Source: Epiperipatus broadwayi (taxonomy: Eukaryota > Onychophora > Udeonychophora > Euonychophora > Peripatidae). Taken from it: a stretch of 64,000 bases of DNA. The notes beneath the pieces were generated by a model. That model saw nothing but the letters and a program-made list of their open reading frames with translations, searched no databases and had not been told where the DNA came from. This document shows positions 50,693-62,032 of the stretch, piece by piece. The stretch is from positions 897,870 through 961,869 of the forward strand of contig JAQFVV010000286.1 of assembly GCA_028023455.1 (NCBI GenBank), read 5' to 3'. Every line of letters starts with the position of its first letter. Positions within the stretch are counted from its first letter, which is position 1. Both the position numbers and the translations under genes were made by a program.

Positions 50693-51838
50693 ATAGTTTC
50701 ATATGGATCAGATTTGAAAGTTGATCATTTCTCTTAATTATTATTAGTTTTATGATACTGTTTTATAAGAAGTAGAATCTGAAGACTGATCACCTCTGTG
50801 AATTATTATTAATTTATGAAAGAGTTCTGTGTTATATTTCCAAAGTTTACAATGGAAATGTATTGGTAGATCTAAACTTTGTTTTGGATATATGCAATAG
50901 TTTGTGAATTTAAAGATGACTAAGTGAATAGATTATATTTTTAAGAGTCATTAACCTCTAAATTTTGTTCTAGATACATTAAAGGCATGGGCTATTTTTA
51001 AGGAAAATCAGATCAGCTATAAATATTGGGCATTTTTAAGAACTTTTGAATGCTATAATTTGTTTTATATTGTTGCTCTACACATGGATGCGAGATATCG
51101 ATTAAAATATATTTTTGAAATAAGACTATTCAAAAAACAATATTGTTTATTGCTAAAATTTAAAAGAAATAGGTTAGAACATAATTATGTTATTGAAAAA
51201 TATAATTTAAATTATAAGTCCTGTGAAATTAATATAAAAAAGTGAATTAATAATTGTTTTGATAAACATAAATTGTATTCTTATATAAATGTCAATTAAA
51301 GAGTTAATAATGTTTTCTTGAAATGGAAATAAGAAATTGTGAACATCGAAAAATTTTCCATTACCAATCTGTAAATAAATTATTTTATTATTATTACTCA
51401 TTAAATATTGTCAGTTGTTTTTTTCATTATATAAAAATTGTTGTGTTGGAAAATATCCATTGTGGGGTAATTTATCTAAAAATAATACATGTGATACTTG
51501 ACTTGTTCAGATATGATAAATAGAAGGTGATTTATTGGTCCCACTAATCATTGAATTTTATGGAAAATTGGCATAAAGCATGGAAATATTATAAAGAAAA
51601 TCCTCATAAATCATTTAGAACAGAAATCTAGAATATCCCTGAAACACTTCCTGGTGGCATTCCTCAGATGGTATCCAGAAATTGATTATGTTAATTATCA
51701 TTATTAACTCAACCATAAAATTTAAAATAGTATTTATTTAATGTAATTATGCTTACTTCATAGTATTAACTTAGATAATAGAATTCTTAAAGATATAATC
51801 ACATCTGTCATATCATCAGTTCATTGAGCATCTATTAC
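50693..51838. other. AT-rich DNA, nothing assigned
   Basis: Short near-duplicate phrases (for example TGATCATTTCTCTTAATTATTATTA at about 50715 and TGATCACCTCTGTGAATTATTATTA at about 50790) suggest an old local duplication. No gene seen. Confidence 0.4.
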
Positions 51839-51859
51839 TGTATATATATATATATATAT

Positions 51860-51944
51860 CCACAGATGGCGTTTCTACCAAAAACACCAATCAAGCGTAT
51901 GTGATACGCTTGATTGGTGTTTTTGGTAGAAACGCCATCTGTGG
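51860..51944. repeat. Perfect 41-bp inverted repeat with 3-nt loop
   Basis: Left arm 51860-51900 begins CCACAGATGGCGTTTCTACC and ends CAAGCGTAT; the loop is GTG (51901-51903); right arm 51904-51944 is its exact complement. It caps the 5' end of the 406-bp array and adjoins a (TA)n run at 51840-51859. Confidence 0.95.
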
Positions 51945-52211
51945 ACATAAATACAAGCGTTAGCAAGTTTTTTAACTTGCATTTTTGTTTATCATAAATG
52001 TACCTTTGAGGTCTTTCTTGCAATGATATAGATTGCAGAGGCTTCTACTATGTGGTGATGCTGAACTGAGATCAGACCCATATAGCTATCTGGTTTGCTA
52101 TGCTGAGTTTGAAGACATTACATGTCTAAAAAATTCACGCTTGCAAGCTGAATAGAAATTGTTTCATAAACGCTCAGAGTTTGTGTTTAGATCTAGTTTC
52201 TTTATTCCTGT

Positions 52212-52255
52212 CTTTCACTGACGATAGCAAATAGCTTGAAATCATGATCTGAAAG
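52212..52255 (+). ncRNA. Hammerhead ribozyme, copy 1 of the 406-bp repeat
   Basis: Stem I 5' strand CTTTCA (52212-52217); CTGACGA (52218-52224); stem II T-AGC-AAATA-GCT-T (52225-52237); GAAA (52238-52241); self-complementary stem III ATCATGAT (52241-52248); C52249; stem I 3' strand TGAAAG (52250-52255), six perfect Watson-Crick pairs with CTTTCA. Predicted cleavage after AUC, between 52249 and 52250. The conserved core is complete. The U-U apposition next to the core in stem II is a non-standard feature, parallel to the A-A of the 437-nt family. Confidence 0.85.
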
Positions 52256-52617
52256 TGGAATTATAGTTAGAGATAGTGAATGCTACTCTGACGTTTATGT
52301 AAACAGAATATACGCTTGATTGGTGTTTTTGGTAGAAACGCCATCTGTGGACATAAATACAAGCGTTAGCAAGTTTTTTAACTTGCATTTTTGTTTATCA
52401 TAAATGTACCTTTGAGGTCTTTCTTGCAATGATATAGATTGCAGAGGCTTCTACTATGTGGTGATGCTGAACTGAGATCAGACCCATATAGCTATCTGGT
52501 TTGCTATGCTGAGTTTGAAGACATTACATGTCTAAAAACTTCACGCTTGCAAGCTGAATAGAAATTGTTTCATAAACGCTCAGAGTTTGTGTTTAGATCT
52601 AGTTTCTTTATTCCTGT

Positions 52618-52661
52618 CTTTCACTGACGATAGCAAATAGCTTGAAATCATGATCTGAAAG
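52618..52661 (+). ncRNA. Hammerhead ribozyme, copy 2 of the 406-bp repeat
   Basis: Identical to the copy at 52212-52255, offset by exactly 406 bp; cleavage predicted between 52655 and 52656. Two cuts in a read-through transcript would release a 406-nt linear RNA (52250-52655) with 2',3'-cyclic phosphate and 5'-OH ends, the form that is circularised in known retrozymes. Confidence 0.85.
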
Positions 52662-52802
52662 TGGAATTATAGTTAGAGATAGTGAATGCTACTCTGACGT
52701 TTATGTAAACAGAATATACGCTTGATTGGTGTTTTTGGTAGAAACGCCATCTGTGGACATAAATACAAGCGTTAGCAAGTTTTTTAACTTGCATTTTTGT
52801 TT

Positions 52803-52805
<3 letters not shown>

Positions 52806-52842
<37 letters not shown>
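52806..52842. repeat. (TA)n run at the 3' edge of the 406-bp array
   Basis: About 18 TA units begin directly where the third monomer breaks off at TTTATCAT. With the (TA)n at 51840-51859 it suggests insertion into a TA microsatellite. Confidence 0.9.
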
Positions 52843-52844
<2 letters not shown>

Positions 52845-52846
<2 letters not shown>

Positions 52847-55800
52847 AACCTTCCCTACGGTTGTTCTTCCAACACACCTCTCTACTTTACCTACCTTTTT
52901 TATTGTACACCTATACTATATTAGCTCAATTATAAACCATCATGTATAACAACAATAAAGTATAAGACTCTTTATAGGGCTTGAAACTTGCTAAATTTTA
53001 AAACATAAGGTAGAGTTTATGGACAATTACAAGTAAGTGGTTTTAACATTGAGAAGTATATAAAATACACTCTTCAATGGCATTGCTATTGTGTAAACTC
53101 TCCTACTACCATCCTATTATAATCATTAGGAAAATCTTCACAACAACAATGACTAATATAATATTTCATTTTAATAATGCTTTAACTACTTTTCTATCCT
53201 TTAATAATCTTAAAATGATATAACACAGAATCATAACTACATTCAATTACAAGAATTAATACTATCCTATGGCTATCTCGGGGATCATAAGCATTCTATT
53301 CTAAAATCCAATATACCAATTAAATTGATAATTAAATAATTGAATTACAAGAGGGATTTTACTGGGATCCAACCATTTAATAAAAACATACTTAATATTA
53401 CAAACCTTGATTAACACACATTGAAAACTTAATCTATATAATATGACAATATGCAAATTAACACTCATTATACTCATTACTTACTCTTAAAGAATTTAAT
53501 CTACTTTTCCTAAAATTGATTCTCATACTTATGTTAACAACAATTACTCTAGAACACTTATTTCTCTATAATCCAAGCTTTATCACACCATTATTATCTA
53601 CCAAGTCTAATTCAATGAAATACATCTCTTAATTAGTTAACATTCACCCACTGTAATTACTCCTTCAGAATTACAAACCTTAAAGTATATTTGGTTAGTA
53701 ACTTGTACTCTGAAATTGTATAATACTTTTAAATTATATTACATATATTTCAACTGAAATTACCAAATTAGAAAGTGACCCTCAAACATATTGCTAATTT
53801 CTATTATATGTTCTTCATTTTGTAATATTTAATAGTATTTTTCATAAGCTCTTCAAAAAAATTTTTTAGCTAATAAAAATATGAAGTACCATAAGCTTTC
53901 AGTATTATAGTTATACTTTGAACCAATTGAGAGTTATTGTCTTAATTCTAAAAATGTTAAACATAACTCTTCAAATAATGTGTGTGATCAAATGTGATAT
54001 ATATAATTCAATGTGGATAATATTCTTTATGGATATGACCTTGTGATAGAAATGACTCTCAGACACAATGAAATTAATACTACAAAGCTTAAATCAAAAT
54101 GGTTGTTTATTTACAATAATGCTAATAAACAACAAACACATGTGAACATTAGATTAAATACATCATTAACAAGAAAAATAGGCATAAAAATTGCTTATAC
54201 ATTGATAATAAACTATTTACAGTCATGATTATTACATACAATTAACCCTTCCTTTAGTTTGACTTTTAGTTCTTTTTTAAAAATTATAAGTTTATTATTT
54301 TATTATCATGTATGCATTCATATTCATCTGATATATTTACATCAGTCATGAGTCATTTGGTGTCTTCACAATAATTCCCCCCTATTACCTGATATTTTGT
54401 AACTTACAATGTATTGATAATCTTGTAATAGTTATTTTTATATTTTATATTTAAAATTTGATTTAAAATATCACACTTCTATCTTATTAAAAAAGTTATT
54501 GCTGATGTAGTGAATATAAAAAAAAATAAAGACAAAATATTTATAACATAATTAAAATGTTAAACCATTAAGCATCACATGATCACATTTTGCTCTGTTT
54601 ATCAATAATTAAAATGAACACTAAGCTGAGAACACTTTCCATATACCATTCATTTATGCCTCCATTCTCTCTATTATTTATATTTTATAGTGTTCTTTGA
54701 TCTCAGTTATTTTTACTTATCTAGTAGTTTATTCAAATTACTATTCAAACATAGAATATTTGTTCTGTACATGGTTTTATCTTCAAGTAAATCTATCAAG
54801 ATTTAAGAAGAAATTATATAGTCCTTTAAATATTTCATCTGTCTTTGATGCCTCCTATATTATTATTTACCTACAACTTTATCGATGAGGAACTGATTTT
54901 ATTCAATTCTATATTCAATAATATATCCTAATAAAAAGGATGGAGGTTTCTTTTAAATATGAGGTTTCATATTTTGGCAGGCAGTCATTATCTTAATGAT
55001 TCAATGCCCACTTTACCTGGCTTCTTCACTGAGCTCTTACAGTATATACTATCCTCATTTCTTTGTAGAAAGCCCTCCCATCTTTTTCCCATAAAGATAT
55101 GGGTAAACACAGATTATCCCACTTAACTATTCCTCAGTTCTTTAGGATGATATTTTATTTTATCCTGGAATTGTAACTCATCTTCCTTGATTGTGTATTT
55201 GACATTTATTACTCTACTAATTCTAGACTAACAACTTAATATAATTTTCCCTATGTGATAATTTCCTATTCATATTTACAATCATGTCACACAACAAATA
55301 ATCTATTTCAATTATAATTATCAATAGGATATTTTTGTTTTTCTTTATGACAAATGAAATCTTCATATTGTCTTGCAGTAACATTCACTTTTTCTTGCTT
55401 TTATAAATACATTACATTTTATAATAAGATTGATTCATCTCAGATAATCCTATTACACTTAATTTCTTAAAGTATATATGGGTCAATTATATATGGCTAA
55501 ATTAAAACCAACAGCTTGGATTTTTCAAACTTCTTGTGTATTTTCTTGGCTAAAAATTGATGATCAGAATTGGCAACCAAGTCATAATGAATATTAATGG
55601 TATTAATAATTGTTTTTAAAATCTTGTATACATTTAGACTACTTTTAAATTTTTTTTTTGACTTGTTAAACTTGGAATATTTTAAATTGTATAATATTTT
55701 ACTGAGAAAACTATTAAAACAGTTATCTGCTTTTTTTTTAGTTTTTTGAATCTTCTCTCAGATCATCTGCTGTGGGGGTTTTTTTTCTTAAAATATCAGG

Positions 55801-56639
55801 ATAATTGATATCAATAAACTATTTACTTGACTTCTCATTGGTCAATTTCCCAAACCAACTTTTACATCTGTTTAACTTGAAGATTTTTCTGTTTCTATTT
55901 TAAAATAATTAAAGTCAACAAATATTTTATAAATGGAATTGATTTAAATCATTTTTTAACAACTAAAGTTCTGATTCTAACTATATTTTTAATAAATGAC
56001 ATTATTAATTGAATTTGAATACAAAATTTATAATAAATATTTATACTTAAAAAGGTCTTATTATTGCAAGATAATTTAAAGTAAATTCTTATCTTATGGT
56101 AAATAATTGTTCCTTCTTTCATTGACTACAATTTTATGTTTTTTTTTAACCTTTTAAAGGAACATTGCATTAAAAATAAATTTAAATCAAAGTGATAAGT
56201 AACAATGTTTATTTAAATAGATAAATATTGTATTAAAAATTTATATGTTAAATTATAATATGAATTATTGATAAATAACAATTATTAAATCTCTACAAAA
56301 TTCTCTTTTTAAACTTTAAATCATTTATTACTGTTATACCCAAGTTTAGAGCATTACTATTATCTTAAAGTATACATTTAAAATGTTGAAGCTATAATTT
56401 AACTTTTATATGCTATTCCTATCATAAATAACTGATCAAAAAGTTACAATATATATATATACTGGTATAAAGAATTAAAGGTGAATCTGGGGTGATGGAA
56501 AATCATCAATTATCAGCAGCAATTACTACAAATTTTAAATATTAAATTAAATATAAATAAATAATGAGTAATGAACATGAGAGATCATCACAAAATTAAC
56601 TATCAGTAACTATAAGTTCACTGGCATTACACAAAAGTA
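52845..56639. other. AT-rich DNA, no gene assigned
   Basis: 52845-54370 is T/A-rich sequence with scattered C and few G on this strand. 54960-55560 is slightly less AT-rich; its minus strand gives a short readable stretch (KRWEGFLQRNEDSIYC) that I cannot assign to a family. No splice-bounded exon was convincing. Confidence 0.35.
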
Positions 56640-56885
56640 AATAATCAATAGTCAATCTTGTGACTAAATTTAAAATGGGTCTACTATAGACCAAGATAAT
56701 TATGTTGCTCTTGCCAGCTTGGGGCAGACTATTCAAACAATAATTTGGAATGCACAAACTTAAGTGCTAATCCATAAGAATATAACAATTTAAAAAAATA
56801 ATGTTGGGATGCTAAAACATGCTGATCATCATCCATGATCTGGCCACTTTGTACCATTAATGTACTGGCCAACTATAAACTTAAT
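56640..56885 (-). repeat. Dispersed ~220-bp repeat, copy 2
   Basis: Reverse-complement counterpart of 14990-15215, with the same anchors in the same order. The minus strand starts GGCCAGTACATTAATGGTA and ends near AGTAGACCCATTTTAAAT. Divergence is moderate with several small indels. Confidence 0.65.
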
Positions 56886-58012
56886 TTTTAAATAAATAAT
56901 CAAAATAAAATGTAGTGCATAAACTTTTAAGAATATCCCCTTTGCACCATCCAGAATTGTCATCATATGGATTCCATAACACTAAACATAAATCCCTTTT
57001 ATATAATAGACCATTATTTATGAATCCAGCTCAGTGAACAAAAGCTCTGCAACTGTTACAGTTAACAAGAGATATATTTCAACATACAGTAATTTATATT
57101 TATTCTATAATTGAATAAATTCACTGGAACAATTTAAACAATAAAATGTAACTTTATTAATAACAATTAAATTAAAGTGGAATTAAGGTCTGCTGCATAT
57201 GCATAAATATGAATTTGATATTCTGAATTTGATTAATACCAAACATTATTATATTGTGATTTACAAATATTTCATAGTACGGTTACAGAAAATACATATC
57301 AGTACACAGATATGCCTTCATAAAAAATGATTATATTTGAATAGTCACAAACCTATAAATGAAATTCATTTTTATGATACATAATTAATGACTGATTTAT
57401 GTGTGCACACATGGGAATGTATGCACGCACTTGTGTTTATAACAAAATAAAGCTAATAAACCATATTATATTTTCTCAATATGCAATTGATTCAATATCA
57501 AAAAATATAAAATTCATATATATATATAAACAGTCAGATGTGCTGTACAATAATTTAAAAATTATCATGTTTGAATTGTCATAGACTTATAAAATAATTC
57601 ACTTTATTTTTAATAATACATAATGCACACACATATATATAATAGATAGTATAAATTAAAGTTATTAAGTAATCTCTTGTTTTGATGGCAAGAAAAAGTT
57701 TTCTTTAAAAAAATATTTACTCTTTTGTTAGTCCTTCATCAAAGCTTTTCTTTTTATTTTGGGTTACTCCTAATTAATTGTAAATGTCTAAAATACTCCA
57801 ACAAGTTTTTTTTTTGTTTCCTAATCTAGAATTATTTTTGGAGTTTACTTTTTTTTAAATAAAATTATCAATGGATCAGTCCTTTCTTTTTTTTAACTTT
57901 TAATTCAAGCAAAAAGTATGTACTTGTTTTACTTTTAAAATAGAAATTTTAACTGTCATTTTTCATAAATTATTTAAAATATCATTTTCAATATATATAA
58001 CATTACTCACCA
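56886..58012. other. AT-rich DNA, nothing recognised
   Basis: Contains T-runs and short TA runs only. Confidence 0.4.
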
Positions 58013-58440
<428 letters not shown>

Positions 58441-59228
58441 GCAGTACCTTTATCTGTACCTCTCTGCATATAGATAAAATAGTATACATATAAACTAATT
58501 CTTTAGCAAACTGATGGCCTCTCTGAGTAAGCTAGTCTTTTCTAAACAATGGACTGGCTTATTGTCATCTTTGGGAAAGTTATAACCCAATAACTGCTGG
58601 CCTGCAGTGAGCTCCCTTCAGTTTCTATGCTGACTAATATAAATTTTATATTTGGGCTATAAATCACAAAATCTGGAACTTACCTTCATGTGAATCCAAA
58701 TTTTATCATCATGAATGATTAGCAGCCACTGGACTTGCATCATCTTGCTTTCAATTACATCTTCATAGTAACTGTCTATAACTTGTAAAATTTTAAAAAC
58801 TCCCTTAATGTTTCTTTTCAACATTTTTATAGTCATAATCACCAAGAACACAGTAATTAAAAGCTAGATTTTTATCTTGATTGAAAGCAGTTGATGAGTC
58901 TTTAATTTACTTTAATCCCTTCAACAACAATTCTATAGGACCTTTATCAAAATATATTATACAAGCTTTAATTAAAAAAGATTTAATCTAATCAAAATAT
59001 AGAATGGTCTTTTTTAATTACCAGTATATCTATTATAAGATAAAAACATGCTTGCTCTAATTTCAAAATCAGAATTAATAAAATATTAATTATACTTTTT
59101 TAAATGTTTAATTTATAATAATTTTTTAAATTCTAAATTATTTAATCCTTAACTGTTATTCTGATGTAATATGGAAAATATCTATAAAAAAATTTTGACT
59201 GTGTTTATTTTTATTTTTATTTTCAACT

Positions 59229-59261
<33 letters not shown>

Positions 59262-60690
59262 TACATTTACACATATCACTATGTTGTTTTATGTCATGTG
59301 ACACATAACCATCTACCAATATATAAATATATATTATTTTTATATTAGAAAAATCACCATCAGATGTTAATAGATAGTAATCAATAAAAATAGTAAACTG
59401 TCAAGGCCTTTTGTGTTCAAAAAAGTACCTTTCTTAATTGCAATCTTTTGATATAACATAAAGCCTAAAGCACTATAGTATATATTTATGTTTTAATAAG
59501 ACATATGTAAAAGGTTGTGAACTTTCTTTCTGGAAAATTTAAATATATATTATAGTGATTTAGTCTTTATATAGCACCAAAAGCTTATGTTTAGAAATAT
59601 CCTTTTAAATGTAAAAACATTATTATTTTCATTGATTATTATCTATTAATATCAGATGGTGAATTTTCTAATATAAAAATATAAGTTATTTTCCTATATT
59701 GAAATATTTTAACAATAATATCTGTTACAAATTATTAATTTATAACATCAAACTAATCAGTGGAACAGTCTATTATTAATATTAAATAAGTGAAATCTCA
59801 TTAGCTTTCTTTCCTTAAAACATAAATATATACTGTGATGCATTAGTCTCTATATACTATTAAGAGATTGCATTTAGAAAAGTTACTCTTTTAAATGACA
59901 AAAGTGGTTACAGTTTACAATTTTTATCAATTACTGTATTATCATTTAATGGTGATTTTTCTAATATCAAAATATAACAGATATTTCCATATATTAAAAT
60001 ATTTTGACAATAATATCCTTTAAGAATTATTAATTTATAATACATATATTTATGCAATAAATCTATTCGTAGAATATCCAACTCTGAAAACATTGCTATG
60101 ATAATTCATAAAAGACAAACTAACCAAAATCATTTAAATAACTTGAAAATATCCAGCCTTTCATATATCGATGCTAATTTATATGTGAAATAAGAAAAGA
60201 CTCTTCTTTTAAAGTTTATTTAATTGAAACTTTAATAATCTGGTTATGAGTTATTATAGTAACATTTTTAAGCTTGGTTGTTCTATTAATAAGTTTATAT
60301 TATCAGCATTATATATTTAATAAATAATGGTTTATTTACAGGCTTGTTAAAATTATTGAACATTCATGTAATTTATGAAATATATTAGTTATCATACATA
60401 GTTGTTTAATATGTTATATCCCTACATATTTAAAATATGAGTGATTATAGTAGCCAAATGCATGTATTATATTATTTCCACTCATGTTTAAATGATTAAT
60501 TATTAGTTGATTATATAAATATTTTATTATATATTCAGATATCGTTTTAGCTAATGGGTAAAATCTTAAATCTTTACCATGCAGAAGTTACCAGGCCTAA
60601 TAACAAATGCTTTCTTCTTCACTAATTTTTTAGTATTACTATGTACAACTTGGTCTGAGTAAGCTGCTTAAAAGCTGTATAACTTTTACA
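58441..60690. other. AT-rich DNA, no gene assigned
   Basis: A (TA)n(CA)n run lies at 59229-59262. The segments 59330-59710 and 59890-60030 share phrases (TTTTCTAATAT-AAAATATAA, ATTTTAACAATAATATC-like), suggesting an old tandem duplication. No coding signature. Confidence 0.4.
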
Positions 60691-60694
60691 ACTT

Positions 60695-60797
60695 GCGTTG
60701 TTAGCCGAGAGGTATCGCAGCTGCCATGCAAGCAAGTAGTTGGTTGCAGACGGTTGTGGGTTCGCGTCCCGGCCGATGCTATGACATATGAAAAAAA
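60695..60797 (+). tRNA. tRNA-like / SINE-like sequence with A-tail
   Basis: 60695-60779 (85 nt) starts GCGTTGT and ends CGATGC; these pair as a wobble-rich acceptor stem. TTAGCCGAGAGGTATCGC fits a D-arm/A-box of a long-variable-arm tRNA, CTGC/GCAG can close an anticodon-arm region, and GTGGGTTCGCGTCCCGG resembles a T-arm/B-box but lacks the invariant A58. An A13 run follows at 60790. It is markedly richer in G/C than its surroundings. It is more likely a tRNA-derived SINE or retro-pseudogene than a working tRNA; no anticodon can be named with confidence. Confidence 0.45.
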
Positions 60798-61985
60798 AAA
60801 AAATAGTTATTTATTTATTGAAATCTTATTTTTTTTAGCAAACAAAAACAATCATTAAATAAAAGTGTATGGTTTGTTGCTCAGACCATGTGACATTTGG
60901 ACATTAAACTAATTGAACATAATGATTTCACCAACTGATTATAGTTAGATTTTTTTATCTTCCCCATCTGATACTAAAGCCATAAACCTTTATCTCTTGT
61001 TCCATCATTCTATAACTGGGCTAAGTTTCACAATACAAAGCAGTAGCTAATGAATAATTTCATAGTAAAAGTTTAAAAAAATATTTGTTTTAAATAAAGA
61101 CAATATTGACCTTAATTTTAACATCAGTAAAGTTGTGCATAAGCCAGAGCACTTCAAGAGTTTTCTGTCTTTTGATTAGTACTGATTACAGTTTAAATAA
61201 ACAGTTGTAATTAAAAATAATAAATTATTAGAATTCTATTTTTATTAAAATAAAGTAGTTTTGCTATTTTTAAATATTTAATACATTTATGATCAGGTCT
61301 TTAAATAATTTAAAATTTAACACCATAGTTATTCAAAATCAATTAATTATTAATTTTATGCAAAACTATTAAAATGTTTAAACGAATTCGTAAAATGATA
61401 AAATTGTAATTTTAAAAAAGAAAATAGTAATATTTAAATTGCTGATTAACCTATTGTAATATCACTAATGACTTTTAAAAAAAGAAGTATGAGGTTTTTA
61501 AAGCATACTAAAAGAAATATGTTATTGTATAATAATGCAATAAAAACAAATTCTAATAAATTTAAAAAAGGCAAACTGATTTATAAAATCATATTTATAT
61601 GGAAAATGTATATTCATTACTGAAACTCTTAACAATCTCTGGGGAAAAGGATTATATATATATATGTTTTAACTTTAGCTTTTAAAAAATATCATATTTT
61701 TGTATTTTGTAAAAATTCAATTTTTGCTATTGTTTCTAGTAATCGAAATTGTGATTGTGACCTGAAGAAAATGTGAGAACTTTTTAATTGATTTTTAAGA
61801 AAGAGTTGATTAAATCTAAATCAATAAAAAGATTCTTCTTTGTTCAATGAGTTAAAATAATGAGTTTATTTGAAATAGTTTTACCTGAAAGAATAAAAAT
61901 GTGCTTTTTAATAAGAAAAATTATAATAGCTTTTATTGTAATAAATCTATTTCTAATATGTACAATGAAATCTTTATTTATAATT

Positions 61986-62032
<47 letters not shown>

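Larger units (their letters stand above)
51860..52808 (+). mobile_element. Young 406-bp tandem hammerhead element (retrozyme-like)
   Basis: The direct repeat 51904-52808 holds 2.2 copies of a 406-bp monomer: ACGCTTGATTGGTGTTTTTG recurs at 51906, 52312 and 52718. I found one substitution between the two full copies (A at 52133 versus C at 52539). Each full copy contains an intact hammerhead (52212-52255, 52618-52661). At the left end, 51860-51900 is a perfect 41-bp inverted copy of 51904-51944. Both outer ends adjoin (TA)n. There is no open frame, so it is non-autonomous. Known animal retrozymes and Penelope-like terminal repeats have this combination of 170-400-nt class tandem monomers with type-I hammerheads. 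The near identity indicates recent insertion or homogenisation. Confidence 0.85.

Noticed and set aside
51640-51680. Minus-strand CTGAGGAATGCCACC...GTTTC string resembling a hammerhead with stem II
   Set aside because: No GAAA in register, stem II does not close, and no repeat context was found.
54960-55560. Minus-strand stretch with a short readable peptide as a gene exon
   Set aside because: Only about 20 residues read cleanly between stops, with no splice signals in phase and no family recognised.
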